From: Phoebastria nigripes
Lineage: Eukaryota; Chordata; Aves; Procellariiformes; Diomedeidae
Assembly: GCA_035582835.1 (NCBI GenBank)
Contig: JAYKAV010002924.1
Location: forward strand, 1-64,000
Length of the DNA stretch: 64,000 bases
Direction of reading: 5' to 3'
Translations under genes and position numbers: made by a program
Shown here: positions 35,983 through 50,442 of the stretch, piece after piece
How positions within the stretch are numbered: position 1 is the first letter of the stretch
Layout: each line of letters begins with the position of its first letter
Notes under the pieces: generated by a model
What the model was told of the DNA's origin: nothing
What the model saw: the letters and a program-made list of their open reading frames with translations, nothing else
Databases searched by the model: none

Positions 35983-36395
35983 GCTTGTTGTATGGAATCT
36001 TGTTTTGTAGGGTGGGAGGAGACAGGACATACAAAAGTCTAAACTTACGTACTAGTAATTGTGTTTGTCATAGTCTTGTTTTCTTCCATCCTATCTTCCT
36101 CCCTCTTTCCCCTTTTTACATTATACTGACTTTCTCCATAATAGTGTATTTCCTAATTCTACAAATTTTTTCCTATTTTTTTAATGACTACAAGGGGGAG
36201 AAAGGGTGGAAGTTTACTGTATGTAATACCCCTGTGATTGACAGTCTTTTTGCCTCCTGCTTCCTAGTAGGTAGATAACGCTTGCTGTATGGGATCTTGT
36301 TTTGTAGGGTGGAAGAAGAGGGAGGACTACAACAAACACAAATAGTGGTATGTAATTTTCCCTTTCTCCTTTGTCTCTCCCTACTTACCCGTCTT
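35983..36395. repeat. Diverged direct repeat, about 297 bp apart
   Basis: The segment starting near 35983 (TTGTATGGAATCTTGTTTTG then TAGGGTGG) recurs near 36280 (CTGTATGGGATCTTGTTTTG then TAGGGTGG). Similarity is strong for about 30 bases; both copies then continue through a purine-rich part into a C/T-rich tract. As a result two separate short frames both begin MLYGILFCRV. I read this as an old local duplication rather than two genes. Confidence 0.65.
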
Positions 36396-38324
36396 AACAC
36401 AGAATGTGCTCAATCATATGATGATGCCTTGTACTGCTATTTGCTGCTTTTTATAAAAACACGTCTTCCCGGTTTTTGTTAGTTAATTGCCTGAAGCATT
36501 TTAAGAAAGAATACAAATGAAATATTATGTATGACATATAGGTAGTGGGTCAGATTGTGCTCACTCTTGGCCACAATGTGACTGAACTTAAACTGAGTCT
36601 GAAGTCCTGATATCTGAAGTCCTCTAGTCATCCATTATCTTTTAAAATATTTAACAGGGATATGTATGTGGGATTTTGGAGAAAACAGCTGTGATGGGGA
36701 AAGGTAGTTATCCTTCTATTTAAAATAAAATCNACTACATGCATAGAGTGTGCTATCTTTTTGAAAAGCCAATACTGTAGAGCTGATAGAGAACTGCCTG
36801 ATTTTCTGGGTCAAGTTTCATCAAAATATTGTAAACTTAAATTCTAGTTGCAGAATCTTAATTAGTTTGAATGGCACAGGGAGATGGTACCCAGCCTTGC
36901 GTAACACATTGTCTGGAGGTTAAAGGGATTCTTCTCATAAAATGAAGGGGAAGATTGCTGTTAGACAGAGGAGTTGTATTACTTCTAAGGGTAGGACAGC
37001 ACTTTAAAAAGTACCATGTTGTGTAGTGTTTGAACATTTCACTCAAAAGCACAGAAGTTATTCAAAAGATGTCGTCATTTGGTTTTGATTTGGGTTTTTT
37101 TTTCTGTCATATGGCTCACACTTCTGCCCTCTTGTTAAAATGGTACAAATTGGCAGTGTTTATCAGGCAGATATATAAAGCATCATAGCTGCAGCACAAA
37201 GATAATGGAAAAAATGCTTTATTGAATTCAGTTATCAAGAGGAATAGAGAAAAGCAAATGATGTGTCAAAAACTTGTTTCAAGAAAGATACCATCTTCAT
37301 TAGACCAATTTTTCTTAGTGTTGTTCTGGGTTGTTGGTTCACTATTGACTGAGAAGGAACATGTCTGCCCAGGGAATCATTCCTAGTTTCTATGACACCC
37401 CTAAGATCTGCATAGTACAGCTACAGCAAAAAACAAGTCATATTTTCAAGTTCTGAATAACTGTGATAATTATGAAACGAAAGCTGCATTTGTATTTGCC
37501 ATGATGGTCGGAAAGCTTTTCCATTTCAGTTGAAAACAAGAACAAAACGCAGTAAATCCTCAACAGAGTAGGGAATCTGCACTCCTCTTGGTAAGAGCAC
37601 ATTAGGGATCAGATCCTGTACCTTAACTGATCTGCACAGATTGTGTGTCAGGAAAGTAAATGGAAAAGGTAGGATAAAGTTTATCAGTTTGATACTCAGT
37701 AAAATAGAATCTTTTTTTTTTTTCCTGTGAAGGGAAGAACCCATTATAATGGATTACTTTAATCCTCAGCATGCTGTTGTTGTTTATGGACTGACACAAT
37801 GCCTATAGTCAGGATAATTCTTTTCTTTCTACTGTGAAACTAGAAATAAAGGGGGTTTGGATGATCTGTCAGTGCTTGGTCCATTTAAAAGGAAGTTCAG
37901 CCTTTTGGTGGAGAGATTCTTCCCAGACTGGGGTAAAACCTAAATTCACATTGTCAACATGGAGCAAAACTACTCCATCATGCTGGAAAATGAGTTCCCA
38001 AAGTGTATTTTATTTAAATAATAACTGCATGTTGTGGAAAAATATGAAGTAAGATGATAGAGAACTAATTAAGATGTAGGGTTTTGTACTGTTGGCGTTT
38101 GGAAAAAAAGTTAATTGCTTTTATTCTGAGGTTCATAACATTACCATTAATTTTCATGATAACTTTATTGCGTAGACATGACACATTGAATAGAGCTGTC
38201 TGTCTGACAGAAAGTGCATGGGCTACTAAGATGTCAAGAAAAATGGCACTTTAAAAGTTTCAAAAGGATGTAATAATTACTGTGGATTAAGTTTTACTTG
38301 AGCTGGGTGCGGAGGGGTTTGCTT

Positions 38325-38350
38325 TTCTTTTTTTCTTTTTTTTTTTTTTT
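38325..38350. repeat. Poly-T run
   Basis: T-rich run interrupted by single C bases. Confidence 0.9.
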
Positions 38351-39597
38351 AATGTGATCATGATTTGTCTGCATAACCATCACAAAACCTATGGATATGA
38401 TAGCCGCCTTCTCCCCATGCAGCCTAGAAGGTTGTCCATTTTAATTTCAAGAGTTGTTCTTGGCCTATAGTGGAGTGGCCACCACCTCTGGGTTATACTG
38501 GTACATATTATCTTTATCTCGGTACTGTGGATGAAAGATATTTTAATGGGAATGGGTGTGGAATAGTGACTCTCTTACCAGTTGGAGTGGAGAGGAATAT
38601 TGGAACCTGGGGACTCCCTGGGAGTCCTTGGTATCTCTGCGGCACCTAGAAATCCTGGTTAGCGGCAAAGACCCCAGTATCTGTTCTGGCTGAATTGTGA
38701 ATGTAAAATACATGTTGCAGCATGTCAGTCTTGTATTTGCTGTGTTTCCTGCGAACAAAGTTTGCAACAACCCTCCTAATGTGATGAAGTAGATACAGCA
38801 ATTTGCTAAGAATACAACAAATCTTTTTAAGCAAAGCTTTCCTATGGACATAAGTAGACACTTAGTACCAGGTGTGTGGGTGTATTTTCTGCTATTTGCT
38901 AGACTTTTGTAATTTTTCTGTTATAAATAATGAAAGGCCACACTTAAGAGTACTGAAGGGTAGATTTTGAGAATGGATATTTAGAGTATGAAGTTTAATA
39001 TATTTTAAAAAATAACATTCTTGTTCTTCAGTCGTACTGAATTTTTACAATGTAAATTAGAAAGATGGCATGGCTTGAATTGGTTCAGTACCTGAAAACT
39101 GCTATTCAGGTGTAACAAATCAGATTAATAGTAGTTCTATGTTCATGCCTGTTTATTTTGCAGCTGGGATATACTTTTGGCTGGCTTTTCTTTGACCCAT
39201 AGCTTATAATTTTCTTGTTTTATGCCAAATATGTTATTTTACCGTGAATAATTTCCGAAAATAATTTCTGGTGTCCTCTGGTTTTGATCTTTTAGCCTAT
39301 AATTATTATAACAAGATTATAAATATGCTCATCCATTTTTTCTGCCTGTTTTGAGCTATTTATAATTCTCCTTAGCAGTAGTAAGAGAGGAGATTTCTCT
39401 TGTTAAACACTGAGATGGGATTCTGGAGGTACTGTGAAGAGAAAATTGTTAGTCGTGGACTTGATGTCCAAACAAAATAGACGTCAGCCAAAGAGAAGCA
39501 GCAGCCTTCTTATGCGTCTACTTCCCAGGGAAGGAGAATTACCAAAATATTATCTTTCCTGAGGCTGAGGTGAGGCAACCCTGTAGTGCATATGCAA

Positions 39598-39640
39598 TGA
39601 AACCCAAATCATTCTATGATTCTTTCAATCTATGAAATGA
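39598..39640 (+). mobile_element. Probable CR1 3'-end remnant
   Basis: AACCCAAATCATTCTATGAT followed by TCTTTCAATCTATGA resembles the last bases of a CR1 element plus decayed octamer tail units. The sequence upstream no longer resembles CR1, so this is either a very short truncated copy or a chance match. Confidence 0.5.
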
Positions 39641-42243
39641 ATTCCAGTCTAATGCTGCTCAAAAAAAATCATGTCTTCATGCCATTGCTTCCTTCATGTT
39701 ACAGCACCACTGACTTTTGTGAACCTATGTCTGACCTCCACAGCATCACTAGAGATGAGTGACAAGCAGAGTGACGATTCAGCCCATCTCCCTTTAGCCT
39801 TGCTAAGATATGGACAATGGCTGCAGGCTACTTATTCAGGCTCAGTACGGTGACTGGCCCCATCAGAAGCTGATCCTTCCCAAACATCTGAATAGAGTTA
39901 GATACCTGTCTTAGCACCATGCTCATGGCTGGGGTGTGGTAAATTGTTACTTTCAGATCTCAGTTCAAGAAATTTGTAGCTCTGAGAGTTCTGCTGNTTT
40001 TGTTCACGTGACTTTTTGATAATTTCTTCTGCATTGTAAATATGTGTATTAAATTTTTTCTATAAAGGAGACTGGAAGAAGCAACGTTTCTCTTTTCAAC
40101 AGATGACCTTTTTCCCAGTGAAAAGAACTATGCACTTTATAACAGTTTATAACACAAAGGGGGATTAACGATCTCAAAAAAAGTTACATTTCTTTACCTT
40201 ATAAAGAAGAAAACAGAAACATTGGGCTTTATCCTTTTGCCTAAGGAACTCCATGCTATCATTTTATTTTCCGGTCAGGAAATTAGTAATGGTCTTCCTC
40301 AGAGACTATCTAACCTTTCCAAAGTTGTCTTACACATGCTAACCTCCTTTTAAAAAATAAAACTAGACATTTAATAGAGAATTTTCTCCTCAGTCCTTTC
40401 ATAAAAGAATTTATCTCATATTTAATAAATTTGTAGCATATTTCTTCAATAAGCATTAAAAAAAATAAAGAATAGTCTGTTGTGAAGGAGGGGAAGCTTG
40501 CAGTAATATTAAAAAACCCAGATTTTGTAAAATTGCTGTTTGGGAGGTGTATTGAGACCCCAAGCCTGAGAGATGTTGAATCATCAAAGATAACCAGACA
40601 TTTAGTCATTTCCCTAAGGTAATTTAAGGAGTTCTCACTGAGAAATATGACTTATTTGGTACTGTGCAGAACAGGACTCATTATTTTTGGTTTTTTTTCA
40701 GATTCTTTCTCAAGTGTTCATGTTAAATATGCTTGGTTTAAAACATCTGTTCTACAAAGCATTCAAACCCTACAGAATCGTCCTAGAAGTTGAAAGTCAT
40801 TGCAGTCTCTCAACTCTCCCATTGTGACCATCAATACATTTCTTCCATCAATATGTTTCTTGTCAAGCTACATGCTGCTCTCTCCATTGTTTCCAAATGC
40901 CAGCCTAAGCTGCTACTGTCAATTCCTTTTTTTTCTGAAAACATTTACTTTCAGGGAAAAAAAAGTCACTCTGAGGTAGAGGTTTGTCTGTATATGAACA
41001 CACATAGAAAGCAAATTTTTGCATATAAAGGAGCCTGTCTTATATGTTCACTGCACAGAGCAGAACAGCACTCTCTGGTCTTACGGTCTGGACCTGCGAT
41101 GAGAGAACTCAACAGTGGCACGTGCTTGGATGAATGATCTGGAAAAAAGTGGCCCCATGTTTATGTCTGGTCTATACTCTTCATGTACACCAAAGACATG
41201 AATAAATATGTATAAAATGTATCCTAAGCTCTATCATCAGTTTGGTGGTTACCTGTATTCCCCCCCAAACCAGAAGGATTATTTGGCTGTTTTTATGCGA
41301 TTTTGAAGAAAATGTCTAATACATAAATCATTTATCAATCAACTGACTTTTAATAACCAGATATGCAAAATAGAACCATGGACAAAGGAGTTTAATTTAA
41401 TTAAATGTTTAGTAGCACTTATATTATTTCTAACTGAAAAATAATGCTTATTTTATACTTGCGATGCCATTATATGGTTTTCTGCTTTAGAGCAGAATTC
41501 AGAAGAGTTACTGAAATGTCAAAATGTAGACAGAAGGGAGGCCCATGACTGAAAGAACTCTTGCTTCTATATCTGTCCAACCTGGCTCATTGTCAGTACA
41601 TATTTGGTATTTTGCTGTTCTTCTGAGTTCTTACCTTATTTATTTGACCTAATAACTGTGATTACATTATTTCCATTTGACCCACCGAGTATGGAATGTT
41701 AAACATGTTTATTAAGTGTATTAGAGTCAAATGATTTACCATGGAAACGGAAGGTTTCCCAGTCTCCATGNGATATTCTTGGAACCTGTCTTATTAATAA
41801 TGGAGTTCGTTTTGCCATCTGCTTAATACCACGGATTTCCTGTGAAGCAAAGGAGGTGAGATGGAGTATGTGGTTTTTAAAACATCACTCCTTGAAAAAG
41901 TTTGAAAAATAAACCTCCTCTATCAAAGGCAAGAGGTCAACTGATTAGCTTTGTAACTCAATCATTTTTTACAATGCTGCTTATCCCCTTCATTAAGATA
42001 TCAAAATCACCTGACTGAATTTACAGAGGTTCTGACTGGGACTCTGCAAGTCAATAGAGCTGGGGCAGTCAGGCCTCTAAAAATAAATGGCCTGATTTTT
42101 ATACTTTGGAGGAATTTTCACTCAAGCAAGAAAATTGTCACTGCCAGATGGTGATGGAAGCATTACTACAGCAAGGGGACGTTAACAAAGATGCACTCAG
42201 CAAGGCAAATTGTTACCATAGTTACAGGATGCTAAGCATTTTC

Positions 42244-42262
42244 AAATAAATAAATAAATAAA
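42244..42262. repeat. (AAAT)n microsatellite
   Basis: Four to five AAAT units. Confidence 0.9.
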
Positions 42263-44008
42263 ATTAGACTGTATTATTTAGATAGCTCAATGGCAAAAAA
42301 ATAATTTTGGATGATTTTTCCTTTTTGAAATGGATGGNTTTTTTCTACATTCTGCTTAAAACTTTGCTACAACACTCTCTTGCTGACTAGGTGCATTTCT
42401 TTCTACATAAATACCCTTATCAACTGTATTTATTTTTATTCTAGAACAAATCCTGGTACTTACTCCCTTTCCTTTCTCCATTCTTCCAACATATCTGCAC
42501 AACTGAACAGAGCATAACGGTCCATAGGATTTGTAAACACCCTTTAGGCTTTGATAGCAGGATATGACAAACAGCAAAATTAATGTTGGTGGTGTAACAG
42601 CTCTTGAGCATCCTCAGCCAGTGACTGGCCTCCCACTGAGTTAGTTACCACACAGAGGGAGTTTCATGGAAACGTGGCTACATTAAAGGGTCTCGAATTT
42701 GGTGTTAGTCACCATAAAGTGGGACAAATGAAGCCTTAGAGGACGGAAGAGTTTGCAGTACACAGGAATGTTAAAGCAAGCATACTTTAATACAGGAAGC
42801 AGCAGTAATGTGTGTGTTAGCCACATGGCCAAAGATAACATCTTTAGTGTTGGGGGTGTGCTGTGGAGGTTGTGTTTTTTCTTGACGTCTTGTAAAAGTT
42901 GCTTGAGCCGTACTGAAATTTGCAGAACATTTACAAACCAACATATTTACATGGAGCAGGGAAAGGGAGGGAAACGCAGAGCAAGGGCAGAATGCTGCTG
43001 CTTGGATATTTCTCCCTTCTTCTTTCGCTAGGTGTAATCATCAGATACCACTTATTTAAACAAAAATTGTGACCTACTAAATCAACACAGAAAATACTGA
43101 GGCCAGTCTGGCAGGAGTTTAAAGGTGAGAGATTTCTCATCTTTACAAATGAGAGAAAATGGAGCTTCTCTTGGCTCAGTGGAGCCATTTTTCTGTGTGT
43201 TTGAAAATAGTGTCCTGACAAAGGCCTGAAAACGTAGAGATTTGGGACGGGGTGGTTCTTAAACTAGTTTGACAACTTGTTGGTTTATGTAGGAATTGTG
43301 GCAGCTCTGTTGCTGTTCGGACCAGATCATTTTCTCTTTAAAGTGTTCACCACCAACCTGAACATATGGAACATCGGTGTTGCTCCCATAGCTGGGCTCT
43401 CCTTCCTACAGGATCACACTGTGTGTTGTATTGGCACCATCTGTCACTATTTTAAATATTTAGATTAATGGTCTAACACTAATCCAATGTCTCAAACTAT
43501 TAATTGCTCTAGATCTGTAGAAAGGGAGACAAAGAGAAACTGATTTCCTCCAGGAAAAGTTGCTCTAATTTGATTTTTCGCTTAAAATATTTTGTAGATC
43601 GGGGCCAAATACACTAGTGCAGTTCAAGCAAGCAAAGTATTCAGATGTGAATAATCCATGACTATACATAACAAATCATACTTAATTACATTTTGATGTC
43701 TGGATAGAAGCCAGTATGTTTTGTCAAGTCTCATAGGGAAACTGCACGGGCGATTTATGCATCATTTCATAAATTGTTTTACCACCATGCTTCATTCTGT
43801 TCTTCAGGCGTATTTTAAAGCTGACATCACTTGTTAAGACCAGCATCCTATTAAAGAGGAAACACAAATTTCAGTATAAAAGCACCAAAGAATATTCCAG
43901 TGAAACTTTTTCACTCAGTCCATCTGAAAATTTTTCACATCTTCTTGGATGTGTCTTTTCCTTTTTCTTTCAATGTAAGAAATTTCATCCATTAAGAGCC
44001 TGTTGATA

Positions 44009-44027
44009 TTTAATTTAATTTAATTTG
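44009..44027. repeat. (TTTAA)n short tandem repeat
   Basis: Three to four TTTAA units. Confidence 0.85.
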
Positions 44028-45307
44028 TTATATTAGGTAGTCTCAGAAGCAACCTCTAGCCTTCTTTATAGAATTCTGTGTATTAAATTTACTAATCGTT
44101 TTGCATCTGTGGAATATCAGCATCATATCTTGAGAGAATGTGGTATCTGACTGTTATAACTGTGTTAGCATTTAATAATCATGATGCATAGTTGTCCTGA
44201 AGGAACGATTTGTTGTCTGTCTGCAGTGTGCACCCATATACACACCTTTTAAAATGTGTAATACAGTTCCTTAATGATAAACAAACCTATTCTAGCTTTT
44301 TTACTTACTCCTCTCACTATTTGGGATGCAACCTCCAAAAATTTGACATTTAATTACTTTGTTGTTTAACTCTTTTATTTGTCTTCTTTACAATAGTAAG
44401 TACCTCGTTTTATGTGGTTCCGTAAATAGACAAAGTTAAAGATTTTGATTACATTTCCAGCTAGGGCAAGAGCAAAACCCAGAGAAACCAGGGAAAATAA
44501 ACTATTTTAAATACGTAAAAATTATGATAGATAAGCTGCATTGTTCCTTTAGCCATTTATGTGATGTAGAAATGTGTGAGCATACATTTGTCTTAGCCTA
44601 AAAATCAGACATTTTTTCCAGACATTAATTTGCATGAATACTTGGCTTATTATGATATGCATACTTAGTCTTGCTAAGACAATGCTTTGGTTTATTAAAA
44701 AAGCTGTTCTTTTCTTACACATGTGTAGCTTACTTCACTGCAAGAGACAACAAATTAATTCTGCTTTATTTGTCATGCAGGCCTGCAAACCCAAACAAAT
44801 TAAATAAAGTAAATCTGGCTGAACCAAACAAAATATCAGGAGGAATTTGGAAATGGGTGCTAGAACATGACAATGGTATTTTTCTTTTTGATCAATGGTA
44901 GTGAATCTGTGCTAGTATTAGGTAAATATTGCTGCTGACTCAAACCTGCGTGAAGCCTTGAAGCAAAGGAGATGTCTCGCCCGGACTATTTAGGCATCCA
45001 TGTCATAAGCAGTCCCATCTCTTAGGCCAATTAATTCCTTTTGTGTGCTCATAATCTCCAAAAATGTATGGTTTCTTGGCTGAGGCAGAGTCATCCTTCT
45101 GCCTTGAGGTTCTCCTCCTGTTTCCGTTGACATTGGCAGAGCATTGCTGGCAAGCCTCAACTGTTTATGCCACTTTCCCACTGTCAGTGGTTTTGTGTCC
45201 TTCATGAAATAAATTACTTGTCACAGAGCTTGATATCAAATGTCTGGGACTTCTTATTTGTGAATCTACTTGGAGGGAGTTTCTTTAGTTCTGCTCTGAT
45301 GGAAACT

Positions 45308-45377
45308 GACCTTCTGCTTGGTGTTATACACATGATTTAAGTGACCTTCTTTTTTGTGCTATATACATGATTAAAAT
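45308..45377. repeat. Tandem duplication, period 35
   Basis: GACCTTCTGCTTGGTGTTAT at 45308 is matched by GACCTTCTTTTTTGTGCTAT at 45343. Both continue into ACACATGATT/ATACATGATT. Diverged by several substitutions. Confidence 0.85.
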
Positions 45378-47670
45378 AGTTTGCAATGAGAATGAAGTTT
45401 CATCCATCACAAATTGCCGCAATTGAATTGCGTTATCTAAAATTATTACTTAAAAAACCCACTTTTACCACTTTGGAGTGAAGAAAAGTTGAAACTGGAA
45501 AACGGATGATTGGTAATATGTGGATATATTTGAGGGCCCTAGAAAGTATATGATCTGCAGAACACTTGCATCAATAATAGCTTTGGGGTTCTTGGCTCCT
45601 TTCGTGGCAACAAGTGGGATGGTGGAGGAAGAGAGAAGGTGGGAAAGTAGGCCTATATTTCTTTTTTTTTTCTGGGAACTTAGACTCTTAAAAAATATCA
45701 GTAGGTGCCACCAAAATATTCTTTATAGATACTTTTAATTTAGGCAATAGATTTTAATTTGTGTTTTACCAGACAATGTTCTCATCATTTGTTTGATAAA
45801 TACCAACTGTTTAATCTTCATTTGCAAGGAAGATTCAGTAAAATTTACTTGTTTGTATAAAAAAACCCCACTTTTGTGGAAGGAATATAGATCAGATAAG
45901 TGTCTACATTCATATTGAGCTGTTTCTATTGCAAAACAAGCATGAAAGAAAATATATTTTGTTAAATGTTGAAATTTATGTGACAACTTGTGATTTTTTT
46001 TTATTCCCTACTTTTTTGTTATTGTAAAAACAAGGCATTGCTTTGGTTTTTTTTGTAGTTCTGCAGTAACTGCAGCTGTTCAAACCTTTCACTTAACATC
46101 ATCAAAATCTTGCTAAGTGTTAGAGATTTAACCTAGAATATTTGTGTAGGAAAGTAGGGCTCGTTTGCTCTCAAAACATGAAATGTGGGGTGATAGCCTG
46201 GCTGCACTGAGTTGAAAGAAAACTTGCATTTGCCTCATTGTGACATTGTTTTATATTTTTTATGTCATCAAGCTCAGTATATGTACTTATGCTTTCAAAA
46301 TGTTAGAAAAGTGCATTCTCATTCACTGAGGAGTAATGCATAGAGAGAACTATGTCATTAGGAATAACACCTCCTTGGAAACCAGGTCCAAGTTGTAGTC
46401 CAAAGAAGCTCTTCTCAGCTTTCACCTAACATTGAGGGGACTTAAATCCTATAGGGGCACTTTTCTTACCCCAAATACCTCAAATTTTGTTTCAGTGCGT
46501 ATCAGGAAGCACTTTCTTGTCAACAGGTTGAGGCAACCTGGTAGCAAGCTCATGGCTAGGAGCAGGTGGGACGTGGGACAGCAGCACCTCCTGCACCAGA
46601 GCCTCGGTGTATAGAACCCACGCAGGAAGAGCTTTGGTCCAAAATGCACCTAAGTTTTTCTCTTGAAAGGAAGGGGAGACAAGAACCGGACTGAGCTCTG
46701 TCAACTGCACAACAGAGTTTAAACCATTTTAATCCACTTGGGCAGACCTGACCCCCAAATCCACTGGGGGTGTTTCTGAGGCATCGTACTTGCAGTAGGG
46801 TTGTGGGACTCCAAAGGTGAATTACCTCTGGCACTGAAAATGTGGTAGTCTAGAATAGTTAATTAGAAAAGGACCATCACCTTTCTCAAAGATGTGCAAG
46901 CTGTCTGCTTTTAGGAGAGAGGAGTAGGCTTTGGACCTTTGAGATTTTTGGTAATCATCGGATCCCCTGAAGAGAAGTGTCTTCTTGCAGTGTTCTGTGA
47001 ATAGGCAACTCCATCATCATCACCATGCTCCTGGTTCCTCACGCTCACCATGTGTTTTACAGACAACCTTGCTCTCTGTCTTGGGATCCTAGGATTAGAC
47101 AGATCTCCCAGTGTTGCTGTGAATAAAGAAGGCATTGAGCAAACCACTTAGGCACCCAGTGTATTGTTTTGGCCCTACTAGTAGATGACTTTGACCTACT
47201 AGATTTTGAGTTTACTAGCCTTGGTGTTTAGGCTGTGTAAAGTTCCATGGAAAAATCAGCCTGATATCCCAGGTTTCAGAAATGAGTCCCACTGTGGATG
47301 CCTCTGTTTGCCAAGCGGACTTTGTTTATATTTGTACCCGATGAGTTTAAATGTGGGGCAAGATCCAAACATTTAGGCATTTTAGAGCCCAGTGTCACAG
47401 AGCCTGCAGACATTGGGTTAGTAGAAAATTTTAATAGCTTAGGTTTTGGACCTAATGTCTAGTGCTTCATGAACGATGACAGACTTCTGGTAACTGAGTC
47501 AAATATTTCCGTTTGTCTTCCCTGCATGAAGTTCTTCAGTACAGCAGTTTTCCACTTACATAGTTTCATTAAAGTCAATGTAGTTGCTTGGTGTAATGCA
47601 GTAGTAGCTCAAGGTTGCAAACTGTTGGAAGTTTCATGAGTTTTAAAATCCCAGAGACGGTAGTGTTTGG

Positions 47671-47705
47671 TTTTTTTTTTTTTTTTCTTTTCTTTTTCCT
47701 TCCTT
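47671..47705. repeat. Poly-T and T/C-rich run
   Basis: Sixteen-base T run followed by a T/C-rich stretch. The frame translated across it begins with poly-Phe and is an artefact. Confidence 0.9.
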
Positions 47706-50386
47706 CATATTCTTGGCAGGGTTTTTTCTTTGTTTATTTTTAAGAATTTTATTCAGAGGAAGCCAAATATAAGACTGCACTCTTGTGAATGCACCATGCC
47801 AGCATCTTCAATTGTCTCATACCAGTTTTCAGACAATACCGTCTGCATTTTTTTCCTACCAGTCATTCTAGAAAAATGCGTTAGATTTCATCTATTCCAA
47901 ATCTTAGACTGTAAAAAATTATTATGAAGTCAAGGTCCAAACTCTGTTCAAAACTTTTAAATAAAGACCTCATTCATTTCTTGCTGGAATTTTGGATTAT
48001 GTGCTGAGGCAATTGAATAGAAAAAGTGCTTCACTAACTATCAGAGAAGCAGTTTGGTGCTGAGTGTTCTTTAAAATCATCTCATTTACATCAGTGACTA
48101 AACATGGCCTTTTTTCCTGCTCAATTCAATTAAGTATTTTGAGCTGAAATGATATATCTTATGGAAAAATCAAGGTAGCTGTCTTTCAAAATACCTTTCA
48201 AATTAGTAAAATAAAAGCAAGACAAAAACCATACTAATTTCTAATTTTTAAGCAATATTTAACAATTTAGAAAAGAAAAAATTACTATTTAAACTTCAAA
48301 TAATTCTGAGTGTGTGATGTACTTTACTATATCAGAAACCTATTTGAAAACAAGTACAGAAATGCTCTACAATTGCATTTACTTAGAAAAAACGGAGCTA
48401 CCTTAAAATAGCAGGTCTCCTGCAACATTATCAAGTGAGGTTTGATAATCGTAGAAGAAAAGTCTGAGCTAGTATTTTCATTCCTCTTGCTGTACAATTA
48501 TATCTCAGACTGTTCCCTGATTCAAGTGCACTGGGCAGCAGATTTAACTTTTCATATGTAGTCCTATTTGATTATATGAATTCTATTTTTAGGCAATTTT
48601 CTTCAAATGTCTATATGCATGTGTATATAATATACATTTTGTAGGGAAAAGCTTCAATTATTCTCTAAATAATGGTATTTATATACAAATATAAAACACT
48701 TTTCAGCTTGGGAGTTACTGTTCTGTGATTTGAAACGTAAGTGAGCACGTTTTTGTTGTGCCTTTTAAAGATATTTCACTTTAAATGTATCTGCATTTAG
48801 CCTGTCCTAAGGTTTTATTTTTGCTTACAGTGCCCTCACCTGTAACTTAGGGCCAATTGCAGAACTTTAGCAGTAAAGATGGCAATTTTGTCTTTGAATC
48901 ATAGCCGGAGAAATACCTCTCTAAATGTCTTGTTTTGACAGCCAGAAACAGCTAAAGTGTTCCAGCTGGCTTGTATTAGTTTGTGAGATTATACTTGAAA
49001 CATTACTGTGGTTTTTAGTGTACCCTAAACACAGTTTATTTTTATGTCAAACCTCAGTTGTGTACTTTTACTCTATAATGGAGCCTGCAAACACTAATGA
49101 AGCAATTTGTTCACACTTCAATTTCAAGTACCGTCCTTAATTTAACCATTTATCAAAATAGAAAGCAATTGGGGTGAGAGAAACAAAACCAGTGTAGCTA
49201 CTTTTTTGGTGTTTCTTTATTTCTCCTTTCCTCACTTCTGTCATCTACCCAGGTAAAATCTCTCTCCGAAGTTCACAAGAATGAGAAGCACACCTTTCAG
49301 TAACAGACTTCATTTAGCAAACTTTTCAGAAACAAACAAGAAAACTGGGAAGGATTACCAATTTAATCTGGATGGTTTGGGGTTTTTTTTTAAGATCACT
49401 CAGAACAATTCTCCAAATGGTCATCATTTATATCGGAACACAAAACTAAGTGGATAGGCCTGTAGGATGTAAACCAGCTACGGTTTTCTCATTCTCGGGT
49501 CAGCTTGATTTGGTATACAGACAAATACAGTATAGGCTACTTTAGTTTACACTGTGACTCCCAGTTTAGTACACAGACGCAAGGTGACCGCCAGTAGAGT
49601 ACAGATATTTTTCTAATGCCAGAGCAGGGATGGGGTGCAATAGCTTCTCTTTGACAGGGGAATTTGATTCTGGCAGGATCTTGCAGTACTGGGTTTCTGG
49701 GATTCCCTTTCTTTGGGAACTTTTCTTTCTACAGTGGTCTTCCAGGCTATGGATCTTCAGCGCCCATGTTGCCAATCAGGCTACAGGAGCAACTGGGGTC
49801 ACAGTTGTGGAATGTCAGATGAAAATAGAAAAAGCTTGCTTTATTCTTTTTAAATGGAAGGTTCATCACATAAAAATTCAAGCTTTTGGTCCAATGAGAA
49901 ATGGTGCAAGGTGGGAAGAGGTGTAATGAGGACAGAGCCTGCAGATCAATCATTGGGATGCAAAAAGTTCAGATTTCTGCACAATGTGCAGCAGCTTTCC
50001 TTAGGTATGTTTTTCTGCCAGGAGCTGATTGTAATTTAGGGATGCTCTTGACTAACTCTTTCTACAAAGCTGAATCCTATATCCTGTGAATCAAAGCTTG
50101 CTCCCTCGCATGCCTGTGCGTTCTCTTTCCCTCCTCCCTTCCCTACAAACACATACTTCCATTCATTTCATTCGTACTAACATTAATATTTCTCTTACAA
50201 ATCCCCGCCCTGTTAACAGTGGACTGTATGAGCTTTGCTTGTGCCCGGTTAGACGCTAGTAGGTTGTGTTTAAGGACAAGTATCTGATCTTCATGCAGAT
50301 ACATTTCAGGGAGGTAAATGAGGAATGGGGGAGAATGGATATGTGGAATTTTGTATGAATTACTGCATTGCTTCCTGTCTGCTTTA

Positions 50387-50398
50387 TATATATATATC
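50387..50398. repeat. Short (TA)n run
   Basis: Six TA units. Confidence 0.85.
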
Positions 50399-50442
50399 TG
50401 TGTGCATATTTACACATGGTTACTCTTCTCCTCTAATACCTC

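Larger units (their letters stand above)
30186..39597. other. Unannotated DNA
   Basis: No gene recognised. It includes the longest non-transposon frame of the window (35287-35697 plus, 136 codons, Leu/Phe/Ile-rich, no domain I know), which I judge to be chance. Single N bases at about 30331, 30647 and 36733. Confidence 0.5.
39641..50442. other. Unannotated AT-rich DNA
   Basis: About 11 kb with no recognised gene or transposon. Frames reach 115 codons (40790-41137 plus) without domain features. The overlapping minus-strand frames at 46449-46834 reflect a locally GC-richer stretch. Single N bases at about 39996, 41771 and 42338. Confidence 0.5.

Noticed and set aside
41394..41406. Perfect AT palindrome ATTTAATTAAAT
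   Set aside because: Short and fully AT, expected often by chance in this composition.
43270..43470. Possible short exon (63-codon frame with membrane-like start)
   Set aside because: No clear splice sites, no family resemblance, and length within chance.
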